A stretch of DNA of 64,000 nucleotides from Nitrospirillum sp034653275 (GCF_034653275.1 NZ_JAYEES010000001.1:558001-622000); one strand, 5' to 3'. Numbered from the stretch's first letter, positions 32,663 to 42,431 are shown. The notes: generated by a model from the sequence alone, not told the origin. Translations and numbers: made by a program.

Positions 32663-35226
32663 GGACGCCGTCCCCGTGTCAGGCGCGGATCCACCGCGGC
32701 GTTGGCCAGATCGACCAGGAAGGTGACCACCACCACGGCGAACACCAGGCCGACGGTGACGCCCTGCACCACGATCAGGTCGCGCTGGGCCACGGCCTGG
32801 AACACCAGGCGGCCCAGTCCGGGCAGGAAGAACACGTTCTCGATGATGATGCCCCCGGCCAGCAGGAAGGAGAACTGCATGCCCAGGATGGTCAGCGCCG
32901 GTACCAGGGCGTTGGGCAGGGCGTGGCGCAGCAGGGCCTGGGCCAGGCTCAGGCCCTTGGCGCGGGCGGTGCGGATATAGTCCTGCCCCATCTGCTCCAC
33001 CAGCTCGCCGCGCAACACCCGCGCCAGGATGCCGGCCTGTGGGGCCGCCAGGGCGATGGCCGGCAGGGTCAGGGCCTTGCATGCCGGCAGCAGGCCACCG
33101 CCCCAGCCGGGGAAGCCGCCGGCGGCGAACCAGTGCAGGCCGGCGGCGAAGACCAGGGCCAGCACGGTGCCGGCCCAGAAGTTGGGCACGGCGATCAGCA
33201 GCTGCGCCACGCCGTTCAGCACGGCATCCACCACGCCGCCCCGCCGCCCGCGCACGGCGCCCAGCGCCGCCAGGGTGCCCAGGGTGAAGGCCAGCAGGGT
33301 GGACAGCAGCACGGCGTACAGCGTCAGGGGCAGGGTCACGGCCAGCCGTTCCGCCATCAGCCGGCCGACATCGACGCGGTAGGTGTAGCTGAGGCCGAAA
33401 TCGCCCCGCAGCAGGCCGGCCAGCCAGGCCAGGTAGCGCTGCGGCGCCGGCACGTCCAGGCCCATCTGGTGGCGCAGCACGGCCAGGGCGGCCGGGTCGG
33501 CGCTCAGGCCCATCATCACCCGGGCGGGATCGCCGGGGATGACCTGCAACACCAGGAAGATGGCCAGGCTGGCGGCCAGCAGGGTCAGCAGCAGCACGGC
33601 CAGCCGGCCGGCGACATAGCGCGGGCCCGCCTTGGCGGCGGCCGGGGCCACGGCGCCCAGCACGACCAAGCCCAGCAGCCAGGCCAGCCCCCCGGCGCCG
33701 GACAGGCCGCCACCGGTGCCGCTGCTTCCGCCCGCCTCGTCGAAGCGCGCCGTGGCCAGGTCCACCAGCTGCACCGGCGTGGGCAGCCAGATGTCGCGCA
33801 GGCGTGCGTCCCACACCCCGAAATAGGGGTATTCGAACAGGAAGACGTTGACGGCGTCGTCGGCCAGGGTGCGCTGGATGTCGCCCAGCAGGGCCAGGCG
33901 CCGCGCCGGGTCCACCGTGGCGTCCAACTGGGCCAGCAGCGCCTTGTAGGCCGGGTTGCGATAGCCGAAATAGTAATCGTCACGGCCGTAGATGTCGTAA
34001 TCCATGGGCTCGACATGGGCGACGATGGTCATGTCGAAGTCATGGCCGCCATAGACCTGGGAAATCCAAGTGGCCCATTCCACGTCCTGCAGCACCACAT
34101 GCACCCCGGCCTCGCCCAGCTGGGCGGCGATGATCTCCGCGGCGCGCTTGGCATAGGGCAGGGGCAGTACGCGCAGGGTGGCGGTGAAGCCGTGCGGATA
34201 GCCGGCCTGCGCCAGCAGGGCCTTGGCCTTGGCCAGGTCGTGGGGGTAGAGGCCGGTCAGGTCGACATAGCCGGCGTTCTGCGGCGGATAGTGGCTGCCG
34301 ATGGGGTCGCCATAGCCGAACATGGCGCCCTGGATGATGGCCTGGCGGTCGATGGCGTGCGACAGGGCCCGGCGCACCAGCACATTGTCGAAGGGCGGGC
34401 GCCGGTTGTTCAGGGCCAGCAGCGTTTCCCCCTCCGACGGGGCGACGTCGACGGTGTAGCGGGGGTCGGCCTTCAGCGCGGCGATGGCCTCCGGCGCCGG
34501 GAAGGCGGGGAAGCCCTGGATGTCGCCGGCCTTCAGTGCCGCCGTGGCCGCCGCCGGGTCGGCGATGAAGCGGTAGGTGACGCTGGCCAGGTGGGGGGCC
34601 GCCCCCCAATAGGCCGGGTTGCGCGCCAGGGTGACGGCGTTGCCCCGTTGCCAGTCGGCCACGGTGTAGGGGCCGGTGCCCACCGGGTGGGTGACGTTGC
34701 CGGCGGCGCTGGCGGGGGACACCATGACGGCCGCCGGCCAGCCCAGCACCTGCATCAGGCTGCCATAGGGCGCCTTCAGGCGGATGGCCGCCGTCAGCGG
34801 GTCGATGACGTCGACATGGTCGATGTGCGACAGCGCCACCTTCTGCGGGTTGGTGCTGCCCGGCGCGATGGCGCGCTCAAGCGAGAACTTGACCGTTTCA
34901 GCATCGAAACCAGTTCCGTCCTGGAAGCGCACGCCCGCCCGCAGGTGGAAGGTGTAGGTCAGGCCGTCCGGCGCCACCGTCCAGTCGGTGGCCAGCAGGG
35001 GCTGTACCGTGCCGCCGACGCCCAGGTGCACCAGCCCCTCGAACACCGTGGGGAAGACCACGGCGGGGATGGCGGCCGAGGCCTCCGCCGTCGGGTCCAG
35101 GCCCGGCGGCTCCAGCTGCAGGCCCAGGGTCAGGCTGTCGCGCGCGGCGGCCAGGGGCGCCACGGCCAGGGCCGCCAGTACAACTGCCGATTTAACCAGG
35201 CGTGTGAGGAAGGTCGTCCAAGCCAT
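32659..35226 (-). CDS. Fused substrate-binding protein and DppB-type permease
   Basis: One open frame of 855 residues combines two proteins usually made separately. Residues 1-26 are a signal sequence. About 27-515 form a family-5 extracellular solute-binding protein (LTLGLQLEPPGLDPTAEAS, RAGVRFQDGTGFDAETVKFS, VRRALSHAIDRQAIIQGAMFG). A Gly/Ser-rich linker (EAGGSSGTGGGLSGAGG) and a hydrophobic helix follow. From about 560 on is a DppB permease (VIPGDPARVMMGLSADP, EAA loop YIRTARAKGLSLAQALLRHA, LPGLGRLVFQAVAQRDL). The binding domain would thus be tethered to the membrane outside. Start at 35226 is chosen because it opens the signal peptide. Confidence 0.88.
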   Translation of the reverse strand: MAWTTFLTRLVKSAVVLAALAVAPLAAARDSLTLGLQLEPPGLDPTAEASAAIPAVVFPTVFEGLVHLGVGGTVQPLLATDWTVAPDGLTYTFHLRAGVRFQDGTGFDAETVKFSLERAIAPGSTNPQKVALSHIDHVDVIDPLTAAIRLKAPYGSLMQVLGWPAAVMVSPASAAGNVTHPVGTGPYTVADWQRGNAVTLARNPAYWGAAPHLASVTYRFIADPAAATAALKAGDIQGFPAFPAPEAIAALKADPRYTVDVAPSEGETLLALNNRRPPFDNVLVRRALSHAIDRQAIIQGAMFGYGDPIGSHYPPQNAGYVDLTGLYPHDLAKAKALLAQAGYPHGFTATLRVLPLPYAKRAAEIIAAQLGEAGVHVVLQDVEWATWISQVYGGHDFDMTIVAHVEPMDYDIYGRDDYYFGYRNPAYKALLAQLDATVDPARRLALLGDIQRTLADDAVNVFLFEYPYFGVWDARLRDIWLPTPVQLVDLATARFDEAGGSSGTGGGLSGAGGLAWLLGLVVLGAVAPAAAKAGPRYVAGRLAVLLLTLLAASLAIFLVLQVIPGDPARVMMGLSADPAALAVLRHQMGLDVPAPQRYLAWLAGLLRGDFGLSYTYRVDVGRLMAERLAVTLPLTLYAVLLSTLLAFTLGTLAALGAVRGRRGGVVDAVLNGVAQLLIAVPNFWAGTVLALVFAAGLHWFAAGGFPGWGGGLLPACKALTLPAIALAAPQAGILARVLRGELVEQMGQDYIRTARAKGLSLAQALLRHALPNALVPALTILGMQFSFLLAGGIIIENVFFLPGLGRLVFQAVAQRDLIVVQGVTVGLVFAVVVVTFLVDLANAAVDPRLTRGRRP

Positions 35227-35230
35227 TGGT

Positions 35231-36628
35231 CTAGCGCACCAAGAGGCTGGGGTCATGGCGGTGCGCCTCCGCCGTGGCCTGGGCGCGCGCCGCCGCCTGG
35301 CGCGCCAGGCTGGGCAGGCCCAGCGCGTCATAGACCTGGGCTAGGGCGCGGTTCAGGGGCACGCCGCCGGGGTCAAAGGCCCGGCGCAGCTCCAGCATCT
35401 GTTGCGCCGGCGCCCAGCGCCGGTCCTTGAGATAGGCATCCAGCACCACCTGCTCGAACAGGTCGCGCTGGGCGTGGCTGCCGCCGATCTCCATCAGGCG
35501 GGGCAGCACGGGGCCCAGGCGGCGCACCGCCGCGCGCCAGTCGCCCCGGTGATAGGCCACCAGCCCCTCGGCCGCCGGCACGGCGACATCATCCCATGTC
35601 TCCCGGCTGTGGTCCGGCGCGCGGCCCGCCTGCGCCCGGATGGCGTCCAGCAGGGTGTCGGCCTCCGCCCGGCCCGCGCGCGTCAGGCCCATCAGGTACA
35701 GCAGCGCCAGGAAGGGCTGGGCCGTGTCGGTGGCGCGGGCGGCCAGATGACCGGCCAGGTCGGTCCAGCGGTCGCCCACGTCCACGCCCGCCAGTTCCAG
35801 CCGGCTCAGCAGCTGCACCGCCCCCGCCTGGTCCTGGGAATAGCCCTTGTCCACGCCCCAGACCCGGGCGTCGTAGGTGGCCAGCGCCTCCGCCGCCCGC
35901 CCCTGGCTCAGCAGGAACAGGGCGTAGTGCCACCACAGGTGCGTGGACATGAAGGAGTTGAGGTCGGTCCAGCTGTCGTGCACGCCGCGCAGGAAGGCGG
36001 CCCCCTGGTCGATCTCGCCCCGCGTCAGCATGACATGGGCCAGGGCGTGATGGGCCCAGGGCTCCTTGCGCTTCAGGGTGATGGCGCGGCGGGCCGCCGC
36101 CTCCGCCTCGTCCAGCAGGTGGCACTGCTCATAGCCGAAGGCCAGCATGCCATGCAGATAGGCGACGTCGCCGGCGCGGGGCAGCACCTTGAGCGCGATG
36201 CGCACCATGTCCGGCGACTGGCCCCGGTTGAAGTTCAGGTACTGGTGGACCTTCACCGCCACCAGGTCGCGGGGAAACTCCTCCGCGATCTGGTCGCCCA
36301 GGGCCAGGGCGGCGGGGATGTCGTCCCGCCACCAGGCCTCCAGCATCGCGGCGTTCAGCCGCTCCCGCCGCGTGCCGTGGCGGGCGGCGGCCAGGGCGCG
36401 GCCGACATAGGGGGCGGCGCGGCCGGGGCCGTCGGTGGATTCCAGGAACATCCACAGCATGCCGGCGTAGGTTTGCACCAGGGGCAGGTCCACCGCCGCG
36501 TCCGCCACCGCCAGCAGGTTCACGGCCCGCGTCTCATAGGCCAGCAGGCCGCCGACGAAATCGTCGATCAGCCCGGCGCTGTGGTCGCCGTCCGTGGTGA
36601 TGGGGTTGCCCAGGAAGTCTTCGTCCAT
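35231..36628 (-). CDS. TTC38-like tetratricopeptide-repeat protein
   Basis: Start at 36628 gives 465 residues, the usual size of TTC38-family proteins. The chain is helical throughout with TPR-like pairs, for example DVAYLHGMLAFGYEQCHLLD followed by EAEAAARRAITLKRKEPWAH, and family motifs KVHQYLNFNRGQ, HLWWHYALFLLSQGRAAEAL and THL/WHYAL. No signal peptide. In bacteria such genes lie near transport and peptidase genes with no known function. Here it is between the TonB receptor (29 bases) and the ABC importer (four bases), so it belongs to the same operon. Confidence 0.85.
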   Translation of the reverse strand: MDEDFLGNPITTDGDHSAGLIDDFVGGLLAYETRAVNLLAVADAAVDLPLVQTYAGMLWMFLESTDGPGRAAPYVGRALAAARHGTRRERLNAAMLEAWWRDDIPAALALGDQIAEEFPRDLVAVKVHQYLNFNRGQSPDMVRIALKVLPRAGDVAYLHGMLAFGYEQCHLLDEAEAAARRAITLKRKEPWAHHALAHVMLTRGEIDQGAAFLRGVHDSWTDLNSFMSTHLWWHYALFLLSQGRAAEALATYDARVWGVDKGYSQDQAGAVQLLSRLELAGVDVGDRWTDLAGHLAARATDTAQPFLALLYLMGLTRAGRAEADTLLDAIRAQAGRAPDHSRETWDDVAVPAAEGLVAYHRGDWRAAVRRLGPVLPRLMEIGGSHAQRDLFEQVVLDAYLKDRRWAPAQQMLELRRAFDPGGVPLNRALAQVYDALGLPSLARQAAARAQATAEAHRHDPSLLVR

Positions 36629-36657
36629 GACGCTCTCGGCCTGGCTGTTGCGGGCGC

Positions 36658-38868
36658 TTAGTACTGGTACCCCAGGCGGATGCCCCAGGTCGCCGGCCGG
36701 CCGGGGATGGCGATATCGGCGTTGGTGAAGAAGTTGCGCAGCAGGTCGTAGCGCTTGTCGAGGATGTTCTGGCCATAGACCGTGGCCGTCCACGGCCCCT
36801 GGTCCGGCGTCAGGGTCACGGCGGCGTTGACCAGCCAATAGCCCGCGACGTTGTAGCGGCTGCCCAGCAGCGAGCGTTCGCTGCCGCGATAGCTGTAGTC
36901 GGCCTCCGTCTTCAGCGTGTGGCCGGGCAGGGCCCAGTCATAGCTGACGCCGCCGTTGTAGGTGACGCGGGGGAAGCCCAGATCCTCCCCCGCCTGGTTG
37001 GTGGTGATGGGCCGGCAGGGATAGCAGGTGGCCAGTGAGGCGCTGGTGTCCACGGCGTTGAATTCCGTGAACTCGCCATGCGACAGGCCCAGCGCCTGGG
37101 TGATCAGCAGGCCGGCGCGGGGCGCCCATTCGGCCTCCAGCTCGCCGCCGTAAATCTCCGACCGGGGGGCGTTCACGATCTTGCCGATGGCGGCGAACAC
37201 CGGGTCGATGATGACCGACTGCACCTGCTGGTTATGATAGTCGTAGTAATAGGCCGAGGCGTTCAGGCGCAGGGTGTGGCCGAACAGGTCGGACTTCACC
37301 CCCGCCTCATAGGCCCACAGCACCTCCGGCCGGAAGGGGGCCAGGCCGCCCAGCGCCAGGGTGTTGTAGGCGGTGAAGCCGCCGGACTTCACCCCCCGGC
37401 TGACGTTGGCGTACAGCAGCGCCGCGTCGTCCAGTTTGAACTCCACCCCCGCCTTGCCCGTGGTCTGGGTGAAGCCGGTGGGCACGCTGTCGGCCGCCAC
37501 GCCGATGCCGGTGTCGGGGATGGTGATGGTGCGGAAGGTGCGCAGCGTGCGGTCCTCATGCTCCTCCCGCAGGCCCAGGATCAGCTTCAGCCGGTCGGTG
37601 GCGGCATAGTCGACCTGGCCGAAGCCGCTGATGGACTCCGCCGTCTGGGCATAGCGGGTGTTGGCGATGAAGCCGTAGATGTCGGTGAAGTCCGACAGGA
37701 AGGCCTCGCGCAATGTCTCGTGCGAGTAATAAAGCCCGCCCACCCATTGCAACCGCCCCGGCCCGCTGGAGGCCAGACGCACCTCTTGCGACACGTCCTG
37801 GGCGCGGCTGTTGAAATACTCATCCGCGTCGCGGTAGGCGGTGGCGTCCCAGTCGTCGAACTCCTTGCGGTTCAGCGCCTCCCACGCCGTGATGCTGGTC
37901 AGCGTCACGTCCTCGAAGTGGTGCAGCACCGTCAGGTCGGCGCCGCCGCTGGTGTTGTCGCGGAAGGGCTTGGCGTTCGGGTCGGCGCCGATGACCTTGG
38001 CGAAGGCGGGCGACAGGCCCCAGCCCGTCTTGGACGGGTCGGTGTCGGCCGGCAGGGTGCCCACGCCCGGCTGGACGGTGGGGTTGAAGTCATAGCCGCC
38101 GGTGCCGTCCGACAGGTCGCGGCCGTAATGCAGGTTCAGCTTCACGTCCGTGTCCGGCGTGGCCGTCCAGGCGATCTTGGCGCGCACGGCGGTGCGGTTG
38201 GCGTTGCCCAGGTCTTGGCCCGTCACGCGGTTGGTCTGCCAGGCGCCGCCCTGCTGCGTCATGGCCGACAGGCGCACCTTCACCGTGTCGCTGACGGGGC
38301 CGGAGACATAGGCCTCCACCTTGGCGGCGTCATAGCTGCCATAGTCGGCGGTGATGCCGGCGCTGGCCGTGTCGGTGGGGTTGGCGGTCAGGATGTTGAT
38401 GGCGCCGCCGGTGGTGTTGCGGCCGTACAGCACGCCCTGCGGCCCGCGCAGCACCTCCACCCGGTCCACGTCATAGACCAGGCCCTGGGTCATGATGGGC
38501 AGGGGGTAGGCGACCTCATCGACATAGACGCCCACGGTGGGCGTGTTGTTCGAGGCATAGTCGTTGAAGCCCACGCCCCGGATGCGGAACTGCGGCTGCC
38601 CGCCGCCGAAGGCGTTGGTGACCTCCAGCCCCGGGGTCACGTTCTGCAGATCGTTGACCGAGGTGACATGGTGGGCGGCCAGGTCGCCCGCCGACAGGAC
38701 GGAGACGGACAGGCCCACGTCCTGCACCGACTGCTCGCGCCGCTGGGCGGTGACGATGATGTCCGGAATGCCGCCGCCGTCCTGCTCCTGCGCCACGGCG
38801 CCGCCGCTCAACAGTAGGACACCGGCCGCCACACAGCCCTTCAAGGCTTTAATGCGTGATCCCTTCAT
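36658..38868 (-). CDS. TonB-dependent outer-membrane receptor
   Basis: A 736-aa receptor with a signal peptide ending AVAQ, the TonB box DIIVTAQRRE, a plug domain (LQNVTPGLEV, FRIRGVGFNDYASNN, VEVLRGPQGVLYGRNTTGGA) and a beta barrel ending in IRLGYQY with terminal aromatic residue. The plug resembles the FecA/catechin-like receptors of sphingomonads and relatives, with the YGRNTTGGAINI signature. As first gene of the operon with a periplasmic-binding/permease fusion and ATPase, it should bring the same substrate, perhaps a peptide or siderophore-like compound, across the outer membrane. Confidence 0.9.
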   Translation of the reverse strand: MKGSRIKALKGCVAAGVLLLSGGAVAQEQDGGGIPDIIVTAQRREQSVQDVGLSVSVLSAGDLAAHHVTSVNDLQNVTPGLEVTNAFGGGQPQFRIRGVGFNDYASNNTPTVGVYVDEVAYPLPIMTQGLVYDVDRVEVLRGPQGVLYGRNTTGGAINILTANPTDTASAGITADYGSYDAAKVEAYVSGPVSDTVKVRLSAMTQQGGAWQTNRVTGQDLGNANRTAVRAKIAWTATPDTDVKLNLHYGRDLSDGTGGYDFNPTVQPGVGTLPADTDPSKTGWGLSPAFAKVIGADPNAKPFRDNTSGGADLTVLHHFEDVTLTSITAWEALNRKEFDDWDATAYRDADEYFNSRAQDVSQEVRLASSGPGRLQWVGGLYYSHETLREAFLSDFTDIYGFIANTRYAQTAESISGFGQVDYAATDRLKLILGLREEHEDRTLRTFRTITIPDTGIGVAADSVPTGFTQTTGKAGVEFKLDDAALLYANVSRGVKSGGFTAYNTLALGGLAPFRPEVLWAYEAGVKSDLFGHTLRLNASAYYYDYHNQQVQSVIIDPVFAAIGKIVNAPRSEIYGGELEAEWAPRAGLLITQALGLSHGEFTEFNAVDTSASLATCYPCRPITTNQAGEDLGFPRVTYNGGVSYDWALPGHTLKTEADYSYRGSERSLLGSRYNVAGYWLVNAAVTLTPDQGPWTATVYGQNILDKRYDLLRNFFTNADIAIPGRPATWGIRLGYQY

Positions 38869-39284
38869 CCTCAGCCCCCATCGGTCCCCGGCGTGGCCCT
38901 TGGCTGGGCTTGTTCACCGGATGATGCCGGCCGCCGGATTGTACTGTTCAATGGCTGTGCAAAATATTAATAGCACACTAACGACAGTTAGCACGGGGAA
39001 TAACGCTCCGGTCAATTGCGTAAATTACCGGCGGGCGATGATTACGGGGATAGTCGGTGCATATCTGTCATGCCGCACCTGCTCACGGCAATGCGCCCCG
39101 TCACAGCCTTAAGGCCGGACGGGCCGGGCGCGCAAGCCTGGCATCGGTTGCAGACCGGCGGCGTTCGCAGGCGCGATAGGGCGGTGGCGGCTTTGCGGGA
39201 AGGGTGGCGGCATTTATGATGCGTGGGGGCGGGCGACATGAAGATCGCGGCGCTTGTTCCTCGGACGAAGGGGGCTCGGTCGTG
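38869..39284. other. Intergenic upstream of TonB-receptor operon
   Basis: No supported gene. Contains two small inverted repeats close together: TGTGC/GCACA around an AT-rich 12-base centre near 38957-38977, and CTAAC-GACA-GTTAG at 38978-38991. Either could be an operator for the receptor operon, which starts at 38868 on minus. Confidence 0.4.
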
Positions 39285-39593
39285 ATGCGGGTGATTGTCA
39301 GGGTGGCGAAGGCCGTCGCGCAGGTCTCTGTATTGGCTGTTATCGTGCTGATCCCGCTTTCCAACCATCAGCTCGGCACCATCGATCGCAAAGACCCCGG
39401 CCTTTGCCAGCTTCATGGCGACCAATACCGGATCGTTGAGATTAAGAAGACGCCTGTCTGCCTGAGCATGGAAGAGGCGAGGCAGGTGGACCTGATGTCG
39501 TCCTCCACTCTCTACGCGCTGATGATCTTCATTGCCTCCTTCATGATCTGGGTCGCGCCTGACCAGTTGAGGAAGCTACGCGGCGGCGGTTGA
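39285..39593 (+). CDS. Small membrane protein, two predicted helices (102 aa)
   Basis: The ATG at 39285 begins MRVIVRVAKAVAQVSVLAVI, the first helix. A loop with two Cys follows (PGLCQLHGDQYRIVEIKKTPVCL), then a second helix (TLYALMIFIASFMIWVAP). Both ends would face the cytoplasm, with the loop and a possible disulfide in the periplasm. Upstream in-frame starts at 39204 are less likely because that part is not protein-like. Function unknown. Confidence 0.55.
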   Translation: MRVIVRVAKAVAQVSVLAVIVLIPLSNHQLGTIDRKDPGLCQLHGDQYRIVEIKKTPVCLSMEEARQVDLMSSSTLYALMIFIASFMIWVAPDQLRKLRGGG

Positions 39594-39596
39594 CGG

Positions 39597-40238
39597 TCAG
39601 TCCCGCCGCGCCAGGGCGGCCAGCCGTTCCTTCACCTGCGGCCATTCGGCGGCGATGACGGAGAAATAGACGCTGTCGCGCAGCCGGGCGGGCAGGGCCT
39701 CGCCCTCCGGCCCCACGCGGGCCGGCACCACGACGTGGGACCGGAAGATGCCTTCCTGCGTGGCGCCGATGCGGGCGATGGCGGCGCGGGACTGCTGGTT
39801 CAGCGCGTCGGTCTTCAACTCCACCCGGTGGACGCCCAAGACCTCGAAGGCGTGGGTCAGCAGCAGGCGCTTGGCATCGGTGTTGGCGCCGGTGCGCTGG
39901 TGCGACCGCGCCACCCAGGTCCACCCGATCTCCACCCGCCGGTTGGCGCGGTCGATATTGCCATAGCGCGTGCTGCCGATGACCTGGCCGCTGGCCTTGT
40001 GCACGATGGCGAAGGGCAGGCTGACATGCCGGTCCCGCTCCTCCAGCGCCGTGTGGACATAGGCCCGCATTTCATCGGGCGTCGTCACCTGCGTCGGCAC
40101 CCAGCGCCACAGCACCGGGTCCAACCCCACCGCGATCAGCCCCGGCAGATGGTCCTGGCTCAACGGCTCCAGCCGCACCACGGCCCCCGTCAGGGTGACG
40201 GGGCTGACGGTCATGGGGCTGGTGTCGATCTCGGCCAT
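39597..40238 (-). CDS. GNAT acetyltransferase (RimJ/RimL-like)
   Basis: A 213-aa acetyl-CoA-dependent N-acetyltransferase. VTLTGAVVRLEPLSQDHLPG is the N-terminal strand of the RimJ/RimL group. The core reads IGSTRYGNIDRANRRVEIGW, and the acetyl-CoA loop lies in the RSHQRTGANTDAKRLLLTHA region. NQQSRAAIARIGATQEG is the typical C-terminal helix. GGAGAG precedes the ATG. It converges with the small membrane-protein gene with only three bases between stops. Confidence 0.88.
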   Translation of the reverse strand: MAEIDTSPMTVSPVTLTGAVVRLEPLSQDHLPGLIAVGLDPVLWRWVPTQVTTPDEMRAYVHTALEERDRHVSLPFAIVHKASGQVIGSTRYGNIDRANRRVEIGWTWVARSHQRTGANTDAKRLLLTHAFEVLGVHRVELKTDALNQQSRAAIARIGATQEGIFRSHVVVPARVGPEGEALPARLRDSVYFSVIAAEWPQVKERLAALARRD

Positions 40239-40535
40239 GGGGGCTCTCCGTGGACAGGGGCTCCTGGTTCGATACGAGCGCCGGGCGGGCGGGGCAAGGG
40301 CGGGATTGTCTGGGGGACAAGGTTTGGGGGGGCTGTACCACAGCGTTGAACGTTAGATATGAGCCGTGAGTGAGCGGGCAGGTTTGATCCAAGGCTGGGA
40401 AATAACTTGCCTCATCTCGCACAAACATCGACCTAACCTTGCGGTGTTTCCTAATATTTGACGGTCCTCTTATAGTCGAACTAAGGTGCCGTTTCGGATG
40501 TTGACTTTACGGGAATGGCATAGAATTACAATCTA

Positions 40536-42230
40536 TCATGGGATTTGGCCAAGCATCTCTTGTAAAATCAACTGCCGCTTCAACCTGTCGGGCGATACTT
40601 CTCCGAGTGCTCGGCAAATATCAACTATTTTTGAGAATAGGTCAGTTGCCGCAGGCCCGTGCTGAGCCATAATCCTAATTATTTCCTCTGATGATTTCTC
40701 CGCAGCTCGCGAGGAAATATTAATTGCGTCCTTTCCAGAAATAGATGCTCGAACAAGCGCCAGCATATGCCATTTGAAGCGCTTCATATTTTGAGGAATT
40801 GTACTATTGGATATTAACAGAGATAGGCGATAATAAGCAAGGCAGGCCGCATAAAAAACAACCTCTTTCGTATTTTCTGCAAATAGAATATCACCAAGTT
40901 CATCATACATTGTTTTCGGATAACGTAGAGATAACTCCGGTCTGTTAAGGAACATCGCGGCAACGCATTTTGCGGCATTCTGCAAAGAGAAAATGCGGAG
41001 CGCTGGAATGCCTTGGCCGACGTATTGCCTGTCTCGGCGCTCAAAATAAATTTTTCCTTCTGAGCTAAAAGAATTGAAATATTGTTCGATTCTTTTTGTC
41101 ACCGGCCTCAAAGAAAAGAACTGATTGTCCTCAACTTTTGTTTGGCTATTAGTGGCTCGAACAAGCTCCGAGAAGACATCTTCGTTATTTGTCTCTACTA
41201 CTTTGACGTTTACCATAATGCCGCCTAGATGATGTCGACTTTCAAACAGGACGTTTGAAGTCTGGCACCCATTAACGATCTGAAAATTCTTTAAATGTAA
41301 AGTATTTCCTTGTAGTCGAACATCGGGGCTGGCGATAGTGATGCCGTTATTCAAAACAGGAAAGCGACTAGCTCCCTCTCCGGCGCGAATAGTCGCGCAA
41401 ATAGATGCATTAACGGGATTTTCGAGACCAAGAAACGATCTGACGTTTTCCTCAAATACTTGAGTTCTGAGATTGCCGTCGCTGGAAAGCAAAAGATTTT
41501 CCACGAAATCACTTGCTTTTACGACGGCTAAATATGCTTCATCTATACCGGCAATTTTTGGAAGAGGGGCATTACTATACAATTCAAGACTTGCATCAAT
41601 TCCAGAATACGTGCCAACCCAAAGGGTCGTTAGTTCATCTCGACCGACAAATTTAATATCTGCTTCTGCAAAAAGGCCAAGTTCTGCAAGTTGGTCTGAA
41701 AAATCCCTCAATGCAGTTTCCAGTGCTGCCGGCTTCTGGTAGATTCCGGTGGTTACAAATCTAGCTGTTAGCGAGGGTTTTCCGTTCCGGATCTTTGGAA
41801 CCTCGCGCAGAACGACTTCAAAAATAGATCTGGTATCTTGAAGCACGGCATCCTGGCTAGTATATGGATTTTGAGTAATAAATCTAAGTATTGCTTCTTT
41901 GAATTTCAGAAAATCGCCAAGGTCAAACCCTTCCGTGCGTTTTGCTTGTGTAAAAATTATATCTACATCATGGTTTCTTTTTTGTGTTGCAAAAATTGAA
42001 TTTGCGTCCTCTGCGGAGATAATAATCTCTTCGTCTATGACTACCGCTATGCCATCAATCCCATCATCCGCCTCACCCGTAACGAGATCATCGATCTCAT
42101 ATGAACCTGAGAAACGAGAGGATACCACAGCATGCGTGACAAATTTCTCAAACTGAGAAGATTCATCTTCAGCTTCAAGCCCGTTGTCCCGGACATAACT
42201 GTCCAAGTGTGCCTTGACAATTCTGTGCAT
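40536..42230 (-). CDS. AIPR-family abortive-infection protein
   Basis: A 564-aa soluble protein. The centre shows the AIPR pattern: NVRSFLGLENPVNASICATI, FPVLNNGITIASPDV and KNFQIVNGCQTSNVLF, followed by LVRATNSQTKVEDNQFFSLR. The family is named for abortive phage resistance and is often found alone or beside restriction systems. The N-terminal part (DGIDGIAVVIDEEIIISAED, IIFTQAKRTEGFDLGDFLKF) resembles restriction-endonuclease-like folds, with D...E.QAK spacing; this is suggestive only. The gene is AT-rich with codon use unlike its GC-rich flanks, so recently acquired. No partner gene is adjacent. Confidence 0.8.
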   Translation of the reverse strand: MHRIVKAHLDSYVRDNGLEAEDESSQFEKFVTHAVVSSRFSGSYEIDDLVTGEADDGIDGIAVVIDEEIIISAEDANSIFATQKRNHDVDIIFTQAKRTEGFDLGDFLKFKEAILRFITQNPYTSQDAVLQDTRSIFEVVLREVPKIRNGKPSLTARFVTTGIYQKPAALETALRDFSDQLAELGLFAEADIKFVGRDELTTLWVGTYSGIDASLELYSNAPLPKIAGIDEAYLAVVKASDFVENLLLSSDGNLRTQVFEENVRSFLGLENPVNASICATIRAGEGASRFPVLNNGITIASPDVRLQGNTLHLKNFQIVNGCQTSNVLFESRHHLGGIMVNVKVVETNNEDVFSELVRATNSQTKVEDNQFFSLRPVTKRIEQYFNSFSSEGKIYFERRDRQYVGQGIPALRIFSLQNAAKCVAAMFLNRPELSLRYPKTMYDELGDILFAENTKEVVFYAACLAYYRLSLLISNSTIPQNMKRFKWHMLALVRASISGKDAINISSRAAEKSSEEIIRIMAQHGPAATDLFSKIVDICRALGEVSPDRLKRQLILQEMLGQIP

Positions 42231-42431
42231 GCCGTTCCCTCCGGAGCTTCAATAACTCTGTTATTTTGCCATTAAAGGAGTCTAATTTATTAATTGGCTA
42301 CCTTAAAAGGATAACACCACAACGCGTTGAAGTTGTAAAAATATATTTTTAATGCTGTGGTTGTTTCATCCAACCGCTGTGGGCGCTTAAGATATGGAAG
42401 CTAGCGTTCCAGCAAAACTAGTGCCTTGATA
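42231..42431. other. AT-rich promoter region of AIPR gene
   Basis: About 200 AT-rich bases between the AIPR start and the malate-synthase terminator. No gene seen. It presumably holds the AIPR promoter and the right border of the inserted segment. Confidence 0.4.

Noticed and set aside
32923..35430. Open frame of about 835 codons antisense to the binding-protein/permease fusion
   Set aside because: Low-complexity translation without domains; the minus frame is unambiguous.
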